Origin: JBCCFW01 sp039029535
GTDB taxonomy: Bacteria > Acidobacteriota > JBCCFW01
Direction of reading: 5' to 3'
DNA: 64,000 nucleotides
Assembly (NCBI GenBank): GCA_039029535.1
Contig: JBCCFW010000018.1
Coordinates: 7,743-71,742, forward strand
Below, in pieces: positions 51,597-61,323 of the stretch (its first letter is position 1; every line of letters starts with the position of its first letter). The notes under the pieces are model-generated. The model was not told the DNA's origin and ran no database searches. It worked only from the letters and a program-made list of their open reading frames with translations. A program made the translations under genes and the position numbers.

Positions 51597-54500
51597 ATGA
51601 CGATGCTCCACTCCTTGACGCCACTCGTGCGTCTGGCCCTCGCCACGGTCCTCTGGACTGCCTCCACCCCATTCACGCAGGCCGAGACGGCCTGCACCAT
51701 CCCGTCCTCGCTCAACTGCGACTACTGGCTGGCGACACCCGAGTCCAAGGCCGGCCGCGCCTGGGCCCGCGAGCTGGCCGTGCGAGCCGGTGAGAACGGC
51801 GCCATTCTCGGCGAGCTCCGCAGCGGCGCGTTCTTGGTGCGGGCTGCGGACGATGCCTACCCACGACTGTCGCAGATGCCGGGGCTCGCATCGCTGGAAG
51901 AGGTTGATGGCGCGACGAAGGCCACGTTCGAAGCAACATCACTTCTCGAGTCCCATCATCTCGACGACTGGCTCGTGTTGTCGGCCCGTCTCTACCCTGG
52001 CGAGGACACCACTTCGGTCGGGCAAGCACTCCGCCGAGCGCTACCTGCAGGAGACGTCGCGATCGACATGACCGAGACGCGCCATGCGAGGAGCACGGCA
52101 GAGTCAGGGAAGCTGTTCGTTCGAACCAAGGCGAAGAGTCTCGACGCAACCTTGGAGCTCCTGACTCAGGCAGAGGCCATCTCAGAAGTGACGACCTGGC
52201 AGGCACCCGAGCTCCAGTCGCAACCAGCGGTCCCCTGGCATCAGACAGGTCATCCCACGACTCCGAACACCGACAGAATCAGCCCAGCCCATTCCTACGA
52301 CAGCACCGCCAAGCTCTTCGCCAATGGCATCTTCGGTGTCGGGCAGGTCATCGGGATACTCGATCGTGGATTCGAGAACACCGACGGTTGCCAGTTCCGA
52401 TACGGACCCAATGCGGACGACCAGCGAGCACCCTTCCAGAACATCGCTGCTGATGCGACGCCGACACTCAACCTCGAACGCAAGGTGATCGCCAGCGTAC
52501 GCCCCCTCGCCATGGAGTCGAGCTGCGACTATGACGGCAGCTACTACACGCTCAACGGCGTCATGACGGTGATGGACCGGCCGATCCACGGAACGAACTC
52601 GGCATCTGTTGCTGCTGGCGACGACTACTGGGTCCTGGCAGGAATGTCAGGCACCGACCTAGACAATCCCTTCGACATCGAAAGCACGCGGGTGCTCTCC
52701 TCGGGCGCCATTTTCGAGAACGCGATCGATCACCACGATCTCGCTGACGGGATGGCCCCTGGTGCACAGCTCTTCTTCCAGGACGTGCTCCCCGAGAGAA
52801 TGCAATTCGAGGACTGGGAAGAGCCTCCGGAGCTCACGGACGAGAGCGACCTTCCTTGCCAGTACGACTACAGCGATGTCCTGGCCCAGGCTTACTCGGC
52901 TCACGAGCAGCTCCGAACACACAACAACTCTTGGGGCACGACGATCAGCCACACGCCAGACCCATCGCCTCACTATCACGTCAACTGCGCGACCTTCGAT
53001 CGAGCCTCCTGGCAATACCGGGACATGACCTTCACGCGCTCAGCCGGAAACGGCAACGACCTGCTTCGAGAAGCACACGAGAAGTCGACCCTCGTGGTCG
53101 GCTCCAGCGCCTTCCCTCTCTTCGGGTTCGGCATGGCCTCGGCCACGGCCTCCGGCCCGGGCCTTCATCATCGGATCAAGCCCGACCTCGTGGGCCAACT
53201 CCCCCTTGGCCGGGATGGCTGGTCGTGCCCACCCACGGGAAGCGAGCAACACACGGGCACTTCCACCTCCTCTCCTGTCATCGCGGGACTTGCCGCACTC
53301 GTTCGTGAGTACTTCGTCGAAGGCTATCTCTCCGGCGGAAGCCGAGGCTCGTCTCCAGGGTTCAGCCCCACCAATGCTCTCATTCGAGCAGTGCTCTTGA
53401 ACTCTACGAGAGGTCTGCAAGGCGGAGGCACGGGTGACACCAGCGGGTCCGTGGGTCATCGGCCCTCCCTTCGGCAAGGCTGGGGCGCACCGGCAGTGGA
53501 CGACACGCTCTTCTTCGCCGGAGACCTGGCCTACACGGGTGGTCAGCGAGCCAACCTACTCGTCCTCAACGACGTTCCCAATGGTGTCCGAACCCTCACT
53601 CTCAAGGATGGTCGCCACAAGCTCCTGGATCAGTACCATCCCGCCATCGGTGAGGGCGAGATCCACGAATACAAGGTTCACGTCGACAACTCACATCAGT
53701 TTCACGTGACGCTCTCCTGGAGCGACCCGCCACCCGTTCTCGCACCGGGTGCAGACCGAACGACCTACGATCCCCTCCGCAACGATCTCGACCTCGAAAT
53801 CATCAGCCCAGACGGAGTCGTCTTCCGCCCAAACCCTGGCTCGAGCTCAGCCGATCCGAATCGACTCTGGCAAGGCGGCTACAGCATTCCGGGCACGGCA
53901 CTCTGTCCGACGTCATGCTGCAGGGGCACCGCCAGGGAGGCCCAAACGCCGCAGTTCTCTGGGCCGTACTTCTGCGACTTCGCCGGCCGTGACCGCTGGA
54001 ACACGACCGAGAACATCTTCATCGACTTCGACACGACCCCCATCTCCCGGGGCACCTGGACCATCCGAGTGATCGGTTACGACTTCCTCCTGGGGATGGC
54101 CGATCCCGATCCCAGGCTCTACCCAGCCTGGCCCGACCTGGTCGTAGGCGACGAAGGCTGTTGGGAGGACGAGCTGGGCAACTCCATCGAGGAGCCCCAC
54201 GACTGCATTCAAGAGGATCGCCAGGGTTACGCATTGGTCGTATCCGGTGACGTGTCTTCAGCGAATCCCTACCCGCGCTTCCGTAGCGGCTTCTACTCAT
54301 GTGGCGATCAAGCAAGCATCGAGGTTCGCGACGCCGATCGAGTCGCCAACACGCTGGACGTGCTCGTCCAAAGCCTGGACCCGACCGAGGCCTGCCGCGA
54401 TGCCTCGGGAACGCCCGTCCCGGCCCGCGTGGTCACGCTCACTCGCGTGCCGTTTCTCGACGGTACTCCCAGCACGCTCTACCGGAGCGATCCTGCCGAT

Positions 54501-54974
54501 CTCGAGCTACAGGACTGCACGCAGTCGGTGTTCGGAGCCTACCCCGTACAGGACGACAGCACGCTGCTCGTCAGTTACCGCGACGAGGCAGGCCAGTGGC
54601 GAAGCGGCACGACGCGGGCCTCTTGCCGCGACGTCAAGCTCGACTCGGCAGTCAGCTCGGCCATCGTGCCGGGCTCCTTCGCATCGCTGACCCTGAAGCT
54701 CGACGACATCGGAGCGCTTCCCGTCGGCATGCTCGCCGGCGCAATTCATCCGATGCTCACCGACGGTGGCTTCCCGTCCACGATACCCGTGACGTTCACG
54801 AACTTCGGCGGCACGCACTTCGGTGTCGTGAGCCTCAGCATCCCCTCCGGATTCGATTGTGCGACGCACCCGGAGCTGCGATTCCGCACCGAGCTCTGGG
54901 AGGTCGACGCGACGGGCACCCCCATCGACGGCTTCCGGGATCGGGCGTGGTTCGGCGTGGACTGCGCCCCCTGA
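51597..54974 (+). CDS. secreted subtilisin-family (S8) serine protease, copy 1
   Basis: 1125 aa. ATG 51597 begins a signal peptide (MLHSLTPLVRLALATVLWTA). A propeptide-like region (~25-230) precedes the catalytic domain. Triad: Asp256 in IGILDRGFENTDG, His331 in IHGTNSASVAAG and Ser556 in GTSTSSPVIAGLAALV; the oxyanion Asn is in TRSAGNGND. The C-terminal half has a jelly-roll with FHVTLSWSDPPPV and NDLDLEIISPDG, seen in many S8 proteases, then two beta domains rich in Cys. It ends in a conserved tail (IDGFRDRAWFGVDCAP). The enzyme is exported and presumably degrades external protein. A tandem paralog follows. Confidence 0.9.
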   Translation: MTMLHSLTPLVRLALATVLWTASTPFTQAETACTIPSSLNCDYWLATPESKAGRAWARELAVRAGENGAILGELRSGAFLVRAADDAYPRLSQMPGLASLEEVDGATKATFEATSLLESHHLDDWLVLSARLYPGEDTTSVGQALRRALPAGDVAIDMTETRHARSTAESGKLFVRTKAKSLDATLELLTQAEAISEVTTWQAPELQSQPAVPWHQTGHPTTPNTDRISPAHSYDSTAKLFANGIFGVGQVIGILDRGFENTDGCQFRYGPNADDQRAPFQNIAADATPTLNLERKVIASVRPLAMESSCDYDGSYYTLNGVMTVMDRPIHGTNSASVAAGDDYWVLAGMSGTDLDNPFDIESTRVLSSGAIFENAIDHHDLADGMAPGAQLFFQDVLPERMQFEDWEEPPELTDESDLPCQYDYSDVLAQAYSAHEQLRTHNNSWGTTISHTPDPSPHYHVNCATFDRASWQYRDMTFTRSAGNGNDLLREAHEKSTLVVGSSAFPLFGFGMASATASGPGLHHRIKPDLVGQLPLGRDGWSCPPTGSEQHTGTSTSSPVIAGLAALVREYFVEGYLSGGSRGSSPGFSPTNALIRAVLLNSTRGLQGGGTGDTSGSVGHRPSLRQGWGAPAVDDTLFFAGDLAYTGGQRANLLVLNDVPNGVRTLTLKDGRHKLLDQYHPAIGEGEIHEYKVHVDNSHQFHVTLSWSDPPPVLAPGADRTTYDPLRNDLDLEIISPDGVVFRPNPGSSSADPNRLWQGGYSIPGTALCPTSCCRGTAREAQTPQFSGPYFCDFAGRDRWNTTENIFIDFDTTPISRGTWTIRVIGYDFLLGMADPDPRLYPAWPDLVVGDEGCWEDELGNSIEEPHDCIQEDRQGYALVVSGDVSSANPYPRFRSGFYSCGDQASIEVRDADRVANTLDVLVQSLDPTEACRDASGTPVPARVVTLTRVPFLDGTPSTLYRSDPADLELQDCTQSVFGAYPVQDDSTLLVSYRDEAGQWRSGTTRASCRDVKLDSAVSSAIVPGSFASLTLKLDDIGALPVGMLAGAIHPMLTDGGFPSTIPVTFTNFGGTHFGVVSLSIPSGFDCATHPELRFRTELWEVDATGTPIDGFRDRAWFGVDCAP

Positions 54975-54990
54975 GGCCCGATCGCTCCAC

Positions 54991-55024
54991 TCACCAGCAC
55001 GTGGCTCGGACTGCGTGCTGGTGA
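54991..55024 (+). terminator. hairpin terminator of protease copy 1
   Basis: An 11-bp perfect stem, TCACCAGCACG (54991-55001) with CGTGCTGGTGA (55014-55024), 12-nt loop, 16 nt after the protease stop. No T-run follows. Confidence 0.65.
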
Positions 55025-55168
55025 ACACTCGACGGGGCGGCTCACTTGTCGCCCCCACTTGGGGGACATAGACTCGTTTCATCTCGGCGTGTTCTCGGGA
55101 GGAGAGCATCGCGATCGTGGATGTTCTCAGAGGGAGGCCCACGACAAGTCCAACTTGGGAGGGAGATG

Positions 55169-58100
55169 ATGTTCCATCTCACGACGCCACTCGTGCGTCT
55201 TGCGCTCGTCGCCGTTCTCTTGGCCCAGCCTGCGGCCGCCAACAAGTCTCGCCAGCAGTGCGTGGTGCCATCGTCGTTGAACTGCGACTACTGGCTGGTC
55301 GTTCCGGAGGGCAAGCCCGATCGGGCCTGGATCCGGGAGCTCGCCGTCCGAGCCGGCGAGAATGGCGCCATCCTCGGGGAACTCCGCAGCGGCGCGTTCC
55401 TGGTTCGGGCTGCGGACGACGCCCATCCGCGATTGTCCCGGATACCGGGGCTGGCCTCGCTGACGGAGGTCGATGGTGCAACGAAGCTGTCTCCAGAGCT
55501 CCGCTACTTGGTCGACTCGGACACTTCAGGAGAGTGGCAAGCCCTGTCGGCCACCCTCCATCAGGGAGAAGATCCCGAGACCGTGGGAGTGGCACTCGCA
55601 GACTCCCTGAACGGCGACGCCGTGATCGTCAGCGTGGCCGCGCCGAGAGGTCCGCGCGGTCGTTCGGACGGGGCTGAGCTCCTCATCCAGGCCCGCACGC
55701 AGAGCCTCGACCGAACCCTGAGCCTGCTGTCCGAGGCAGAGCCCGTCTCGATGGTCAGCGCCTGGCAGGCTCCTGAGCTGCAATCGCACCCGGGAATTGC
55801 CTGGCATCAGACCGGCATCGAGATGTCGGGCTTGACGATGGATCCGGTTCACGACTATGGCAACACCGCTGCGCTCTTTGCCAACGGAATCCTTGGAGTA
55901 GGACAGGTCATCGGCATCCTCGATCGCGGCTACGACGCCACCGATGGATGTCAGTTCCGCTACGGGCCCAATGCGGCCGACGAACGCAGTCCATTCCAGG
56001 TCATCGCCCCCGACGCTGCCCCAACTCTCGATCTCGACAAGAAGATCATCGCGAGCGTCCGTCCACTGCCGCTGGATCCGGGCTGCACCTACGATGGAGT
56101 CAACTACCACCTGAATGGAGACCTGGAGACCAACCCCCACCCGCTCCACGGAACGAACTCGGCCTCCGTGGCGGCTGGTGACGACCACTGGATCTTGTCG
56201 GGAATGGCTGGGCTCTCTCTCGAAGATCCCATCGACATCGAGAGCACGAGAGAGATCTCCACGGGGGGGACATTCGAGAACGTCATCGATCATCACGACC
56301 TGGCTGACGGAATGGCCCCTGGCGCCCAGCTCTTTCTCCAGGACGCCCTCCCCGAGCGCACTCAACTCGAGACATGGGGCCTGGAAGATCCACCGCTACT
56401 GAGTGAAGACCAACTTCCGTGCCGGTACGACTACAGCGACATCATCACTCAGGCATATGAGGCCCACGCTCAGCTCCGCGTCCATAACAATTCGTGGGGC
56501 ACGAACCTCAACCTACTCCCCGACCCGATGACCCCGCCCCACTATCACCGCAACAGCGAAGTCTTCGATAGAGCCTCGTGGCAGCTCCGTGACTTGGTTT
56601 TCACCCGTTCGGCAGGCAACACCAGCGTCCTCTTGCGAGAGGCTCAATCAAAGTCCTCGATCGTGGTCGGCGCAAGCTTCCAACCCATCGCCCCTACCAT
56701 CGGTGAGTCCATGTTCGGCTGGACGATGGATCCGGGACTCCAGCACCGAATCAAACCCGACCTCATTGGCCAAATGCCACTATCACGAAAGGGAATGTCC
56801 TGCCCTCCCGTGCAGGGCAGCGAGTGGCATGGCGGCACGTCGACCACGGCTCCGGCCATTGCCGGCGTCACGACACTCGCACGCGAGTACTTCGTCGAGG
56901 GCTACTACCCCGGAGGAAGCCGAGACTCCAGTCCCGGCTTCAGCCCGACCAACGCGCTGGTCAAGGCCACTCTCATCAATTCGACTCGCAACCTCACTGG
57001 CACGCTCACGGGTGACGAGACGACGTCCAGCGCGGACCGCCCGACCCACGGACAAGGCTGGGGACGACCCGTCCTGGACGACACGCTGTACTTCGCCGGA
57101 GACGAGGCCGTCCTCGGCGGACAGAGAGCGAACTTCCTGGTTCTCAACGACGTCCCGAACGGCGTACGAACCACGAACTTGAAGGACGGACGGCACGAGC
57201 TCGTCGACCAGTACCATCCGGCCATCGCAGAGGGCGAGATCCACGAGTACAAGGTCCACGTGAACAACACCCACCAGTTTCACGTGACTCTTTCCTGGAG
57301 CGATCCTCCCCCCGTGCTCCTTCCCGGCGAAGACAGCATCACGGCGAACCCGCTACGCAACGACCTCGACCTGGAGATCATCAGCCCGCATGGCATCGTG
57401 TACCGACCCAACCCGGGCATGAACGTGCTCGACAGCGATCGTCTTTGGAACGGTGGCTACAGCATCCCTGGAACGGCGAACTGCCCGACGGTCTGCTGCC
57501 GCAGCTCCACCATTCCCGAAGCCAAGGTCCCGCAGTTCTCCGGACCCTACTTCTGTGACTTCGCCGGCCGAGACCGCTGGAACACGACCGAGAACATCTT
57601 CATCGACTTCACCCCGGACCTCCTCCCCCGAGGCGTGTGGACGATCCGCGTGATCGGCTATGACTTCCTCATGGGCATGGCCGATCCCGACCCGATGGTC
57701 TATCCAGCTTGGCCCGATCTCGTCGAGGGAGATGAAGGCTGCTACACCGACGAGCTGGGAAACCCGATCAGCGAACCTCATGACTGCATCGTCGAGGAGT
57801 TTCAGGGCTACGCGCTCGTCGTGTCGGGGGACGTGTCCTCAGCCAACCCCGACCCTCGCTTCCTGCAGGCCAACTACACCTGCGGCGAACAGGCCATCAT
57901 CGAGGTTCGAGACTCCGACCGAGACGACGACACGCTGGACGTCCTCGTCCAAAGCCTCGACCCCAGCGAGGCGTGCCGTGACGCCATGGGCGTCCCCGTC
58001 CCGGCGCGGCAGGTCACGCTTCACCGCGTGCTGTATCCCAACGGCACCGACAGCCCGGTCTACCGTAGCGTTGCCGCCGACCTCGAGCTTCAGGACTGCG

Positions 58101-58555
58101 CTCAATCAGCATTCGGCGCCTACCCGGTGCAGGACGACAGCCTGTTGCTCGTGAGCTACCAGGACGAGTCCGATCAGTGGCGCAACGCGACCACGCGCTT
58201 CAGCTGTCGCAACGTGAAGCTTCAGTCAGCGACTGGCTCAGGCATCACGCCAGGCTCGACCGGCCTGCTGAACGTGCTCGTGAACAGCATGGGCACGGTC
58301 CCGGTGGGCGTGCTCGCCGGCGAGATCCATCCGATGCTCACCGACGGCGGCTTCCCATCTTCGATACCCGTGACGTTCACGAACTTCGGCGGCACGCACT
58401 TCGGCGTCGTGAGCATCAGCATCCCGGCCGGCTTCGACTGCACCGCTCACCCGGAACTGCGATTCCGGGCCGAGCTCTGGGAGGTCGACGGGACGGGCAC
58501 TCCGATCGACGGCTTCCGAGATCGGGTGTGGTTCGGCGTGGACTGCGACCCGTGA
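55169..58555 (+). CDS. secreted subtilisin-family (S8) serine protease, copy 2
   Basis: 1128 aa. ATG 55169 is preferred over ATG 55166 because GGAGG lies 6 nt before it. Signal peptide MFHLTTPLVRLALVAVLLAQ. It is a paralog of the upstream gene with the same domain order and triad (Asp252 in IGILDRGYDATDG, His327 in LHGTNSASVAAG, Ser558 in GTSTTAPAIAG). The mature N-terminus (CVVPSSLNCDYWLV versus CTIPSSLNCDYWLA), the jelly-roll and the C-terminal tail are almost identical; the prosegment and parts of the catalytic loops differ, suggesting different specificities. The 194 nt between copies separates them, so expression is probably independent. Confidence 0.9.
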   Translation: MFHLTTPLVRLALVAVLLAQPAAANKSRQQCVVPSSLNCDYWLVVPEGKPDRAWIRELAVRAGENGAILGELRSGAFLVRAADDAHPRLSRIPGLASLTEVDGATKLSPELRYLVDSDTSGEWQALSATLHQGEDPETVGVALADSLNGDAVIVSVAAPRGPRGRSDGAELLIQARTQSLDRTLSLLSEAEPVSMVSAWQAPELQSHPGIAWHQTGIEMSGLTMDPVHDYGNTAALFANGILGVGQVIGILDRGYDATDGCQFRYGPNAADERSPFQVIAPDAAPTLDLDKKIIASVRPLPLDPGCTYDGVNYHLNGDLETNPHPLHGTNSASVAAGDDHWILSGMAGLSLEDPIDIESTREISTGGTFENVIDHHDLADGMAPGAQLFLQDALPERTQLETWGLEDPPLLSEDQLPCRYDYSDIITQAYEAHAQLRVHNNSWGTNLNLLPDPMTPPHYHRNSEVFDRASWQLRDLVFTRSAGNTSVLLREAQSKSSIVVGASFQPIAPTIGESMFGWTMDPGLQHRIKPDLIGQMPLSRKGMSCPPVQGSEWHGGTSTTAPAIAGVTTLAREYFVEGYYPGGSRDSSPGFSPTNALVKATLINSTRNLTGTLTGDETTSSADRPTHGQGWGRPVLDDTLYFAGDEAVLGGQRANFLVLNDVPNGVRTTNLKDGRHELVDQYHPAIAEGEIHEYKVHVNNTHQFHVTLSWSDPPPVLLPGEDSITANPLRNDLDLEIISPHGIVYRPNPGMNVLDSDRLWNGGYSIPGTANCPTVCCRSSTIPEAKVPQFSGPYFCDFAGRDRWNTTENIFIDFTPDLLPRGVWTIRVIGYDFLMGMADPDPMVYPAWPDLVEGDEGCYTDELGNPISEPHDCIVEEFQGYALVVSGDVSSANPDPRFLQANYTCGEQAIIEVRDSDRDDDTLDVLVQSLDPSEACRDAMGVPVPARQVTLHRVLYPNGTDSPVYRSVAADLELQDCAQSAFGAYPVQDDSLLLVSYQDESDQWRNATTRFSCRNVKLQSATGSGITPGSTGLLNVLVNSMGTVPVGVLAGEIHPMLTDGGFPSSIPVTFTNFGGTHFGVVSISIPAGFDCTAHPELRFRAELWEVDGTGTPIDGFRDRVWFGVDCDP

Positions 58556-58578
58556 CGGGCTGAAGCCATCCTCCCCAC

Positions 58579-58609
58579 GCCTGGCTCGCAACTCGACCGC
58601 GGGCCAGGC
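58579..58609. terminator. stem-loop between convergent genes
   Basis: GCCTGGC (58579-58585) pairs with GCCAGGC (58603-58609), loop 17 nt, between the protease copy 2 stop and the stop of the minus-strand repeat protein. Candidate bidirectional terminator without T-runs. Confidence 0.4.
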
Positions 58610-60789
58610 TACTCGTCGCTCTTCTCGGGAACTTCCCAAGGGCCGCCCTCGGCCTCGCGCTTCTTCTTCTCCGCCTCCTGGCGCTCGATCTCGGCCTTGA
58701 GCGCGTCGGTCGACAGCATCATCGTCGAGCCGACATCGGCGCCACCGCCGGGAGCACCGAGCGGGTTGTCGTCGGCCGGCGGAGTGGGCGGCTGCTCGGC
58801 AGCCTGGGCCTGCTTGAGCTGCTCCTGGATCGCGTCCGCAGAGAGCATCATCGTCGAGCCCACCGCATCAGCCGGCGCGGACGCACCCAGCGGATCGTCT
58901 TCGGCCGGTGACGCGGACTCGGCCGGCGCTGGCGGGAGACCACCGAACGGGTCCGCCTGCTCGGGCTCGGGTGGCGCGCTCGCCTGAGCCTGCTTGAGCT
59001 GCTCCTGGATCGCGTCCGCGGAGAGCATCATCGTCGAGCCGACCTCATCGGCCTGCGGGGGCGCACCGAACGGGCTCTCGGGCTCGGGCGGAGTCTCTGC
59101 TGCTTGGGCTTGCTTGAGCTGCTCCTGGATCGCATCGGCGGAGAGCATCATCGTCGAACCGACCTCACCCGCCGGCGGAGCCGCGGCACCCAGCGGGTCC
59201 GCCTCCGGTGCCGGAGGCTCGGGCTCGGCAGCGGGCGGCTCGGCCGGTGCCGTGCCTCGGACGTGCGCGAGCTGCTCCTGAATCGCCGAGGCCGACAGCA
59301 TCATCGTCGAGCCGACCTCCGGCTCGGGCTCGGCGGGCGCACCCAAGGGGGCAGCCGGCTCGGCGGCAGCCTGACGCTCCCGTTCCTGCCGGAGCTGCTC
59401 CTGAATCTGGTCGGCCGACAACATCATCGTCGAGCCGACTTCCTCCGTCGGAGGCTCGGCACCAAGCGGATCTTCCGGTTCCGGGGGAGCCGCTGGCTCG
59501 GAAGGAGCCGTCAGCTCCGGGGGAGCCGTGCTGCGCACGTGTGCGAGCTGCTCCTGGATGGCAGCCGACGAGAACATCATGGTCGAGCCCACGTCGGGCT
59601 CGGCCGCCGGCGGCGCACCCAACGGGCTCGCCGGTTCGGGCTCGGGCGGAGGAGGCGCCGGCTCGGGCTCGGGTTCCGGCGGAGGCGGCTCGGCCGGTGC
59701 ACCAGGAGCTCCGCCCCGCACGTGAGCGAGCTGCTCGGCGATGGCATCGCTCGACAGCATCATGGTGGAGCCAGCGCTCAGCTCGGGCTCCACGGGAGCG
59801 GCCGGAGGCGGCTCGGCCGCCGCCTGTCGCTCTTGCTCCTGACGGATCTGCTCCTGAATCTGATCGGTCGACAACATCATCGTCGAACCGGCCTCGCCCT
59901 CCGGGGCCGACGCGCCGAGCGGATCCTCGGGCTCGGTCGGAGCAATGGGCGCGGCAGGGGCAGCAGGCTCGATCGGAGCTTCCGGCTCCGGGGCCGGAGG
60001 CTCGGCCGACGCCGGCCCACGGACGTGAGCGAGCTGCTCGGCAATGGCGTCGCTCGACAACATCATCGTCGAGCCGACTTCTGGCTCAGGCGGCGGTGGG
60101 GCGGCGGGCTCGGGTGGCGGAGCCGCCGGGGGCTCGGCCGGCGGCGATGACGAGAACGACTCGAGCTGCGACGCAGCACCGGCGGCTGCGGGTGCAACCG
60201 GCGCGGCGAGCTCGGCCGCCGTCGGGACGGGCCGCAGGTCCTGAGGCGGTGGCGTCGGGGTCGGCGGAAGCACCGGCTCCGGTGGCGGAGGCGGAGGCTC
60301 CTCGACCACCGGCGGCGCAATGGGCGGCTCCGGCGCGGGCGGCGGCTCTGGGGCCGACGGCGGTTCGGTAACCATCGGAGCGATCGGCGCCTCCGCGACG
60401 GGCGGGGGCAAGTGAGGCTCGGGGGCCGTCGGAGCGTCGCTGAAGAGAGCGGTCACCTCCGGGCTGGGGAGATCGCCGAACTCCACCGAGACCTCGGGTG
60501 CCAGGAAGCGCGTGAGACCACGCGAGGCCGCAAGCCCCTTCACGACCTCGTTGACCATGCCGTCGAGACGGTGAATGGCGGGGCGGAGAGCGGTCTCCTG
60601 GGACCGGGGGAGACGCAGGACCACCTCGGCCGGACCCTCGGCGCGTCCTTGCATCTCCTCGTCGAGACGCTCGGTCAAGACCTTGCGGATCGACGAGAGA
60701 TCACCCGAGGGCGGCCGAGCCGGGGCGGCCTTGGCCTCCGGCTCTGGCTTGCTCTTGCGTCCGAACAGTCCCTTGAAAAACGACTTCAC
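58609..60789 (-). CDS. Pro/Ala-rich protein with ten GSTMM repeats
   Basis: 726 aa, GTG start. The N-terminus (MKSFFKGLFGRKSKPEPEAK) is basic; residues ~28-105 form a folded domain (SIRKVLTERLDEEMQGR, RLPRSQETALRPAIHRLDG, FLAPEVSVEFGD) that recalls the FhaA N-terminal domain (DUF3662), but only weakly. The remaining ~600 residues are Pro/Ala/Glu-rich linkers punctuated by ten copies of (V/A)GSTMMxSxxxIxEQLxxx (for example VGSTMMLSADAIQEQLKQAQ), each likely a short helix. No signal peptide or membrane segment. Each TMML/TMMF motif fits a phospho-Thr-x-x-Leu target for FHA domains; a kinase or scaffold role is inference. Confidence 0.75.
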   Translation of the reverse strand: MKSFFKGLFGRKSKPEPEAKAAPARPPSGDLSSIRKVLTERLDEEMQGRAEGPAEVVLRLPRSQETALRPAIHRLDGMVNEVVKGLAASRGLTRFLAPEVSVEFGDLPSPEVTALFSDAPTAPEPHLPPPVAEAPIAPMVTEPPSAPEPPPAPEPPIAPPVVEEPPPPPPEPVLPPTPTPPPQDLRPVPTAAELAAPVAPAAAGAASQLESFSSSPPAEPPAAPPPEPAAPPPPEPEVGSTMMLSSDAIAEQLAHVRGPASAEPPAPEPEAPIEPAAPAAPIAPTEPEDPLGASAPEGEAGSTMMLSTDQIQEQIRQEQERQAAAEPPPAAPVEPELSAGSTMMLSSDAIAEQLAHVRGGAPGAPAEPPPPEPEPEPAPPPPEPEPASPLGAPPAAEPDVGSTMMFSSAAIQEQLAHVRSTAPPELTAPSEPAAPPEPEDPLGAEPPTEEVGSTMMLSADQIQEQLRQERERQAAAEPAAPLGAPAEPEPEVGSTMMLSASAIQEQLAHVRGTAPAEPPAAEPEPPAPEADPLGAAAPPAGEVGSTMMLSADAIQEQLKQAQAAETPPEPESPFGAPPQADEVGSTMMLSADAIQEQLKQAQASAPPEPEQADPFGGLPPAPAESASPAEDDPLGASAPADAVGSTMMLSADAIQEQLKQAQAAEQPPTPPADDNPLGAPGGGADVGSTMMLSTDALKAEIERQEAEKKKREAEGGPWEVPEKSDE

Positions 60790-60888
60790 CGCGTGTCTCC
60801 GCGGGCCTCACCCCGCCTTCAGCGTTGCACCTCGCCGGGTCGGAAGCAAGGCCAGGTGCCCTGCTCCGCCCCCGACTTCGACGACCGG

Positions 60889-61323
60889 TCAGTGCCGACC
60901 GTCGCCCACGAACTCGTCGGGATCCTCGACCGGCTCCCGGCCAGGAAAGCCCGTGTCCAGCTCGTGGAAGAAGCCGATCTCGTCCTCGTTCCACTTCCAG
61001 CACAGGTAGACGACACGACCACGGTATCTCGATCGGAAGTCGACCAGCCCGTCGGGCGCCTTGACCTCGATCCCGAGGTCCTCGAGCTCCAGCAGGTGCT
61101 CACGAATGCGTCCCGCCAGGGCCCAGGCGCGGTTGCGCACGCCCACCAGCTCGTCGCTCGGCTCCGCTCCGCGCTCCAGCACCTGCCCCAGCCCCCGAGC
61201 CGTTAGCTCCGACACCAGGGTCTGCAAGGACGTGTGCAGCGGACGCACTTGCTCGAAAACTCGACGCACCAGCGGCAGCAGGGCGTTGGCCTCCGCCAGG
61301 CTGTAGTGCGGGATGAGCTTCAT
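60889..61323 (-). CDS. DUF2203 protein
   Basis: 144 aa, ATG 61323 overlapping the upstream stop at 61320 (ATGA). Features of DUF2203: N-terminal YSLAEANALLPLVRRVFEQV, the helical middle, then GIEVKAPDGLVDFRSRYRG, VVYLCWKWNEDEIGFFHELD and GFPGREPV. Small soluble protein of unknown function. It is coupled to the oxidoreductase gene, but DUF2203 is found in many contexts, so no functional link is claimed. Confidence 0.88.
   Translation of the reverse strand: MKLIPHYSLAEANALLPLVRRVFEQVRPLHTSLQTLVSELTARGLGQVLERGAEPSDELVGVRNRAWALAGRIREHLLELEDLGIEVKAPDGLVDFRSRYRGRVVYLCWKWNEDEIGFFHELDTGFPGREPVEDPDEFVGDGRH

Noticed and set aside
58690..60070. Repeated ~50-bp blocks that could be a CRISPR or other DNA repeat array
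   Set aside because: They are in frame, encode the GSTMM motif, and the intervals vary with Pro/Ala-rich coding; a protein repeat.
59104..60371. Long plus-strand frames opposite the GSTMM repeat gene
   Set aside because: Arg-rich shadows generated by the repetitive minus-strand coding sequence.
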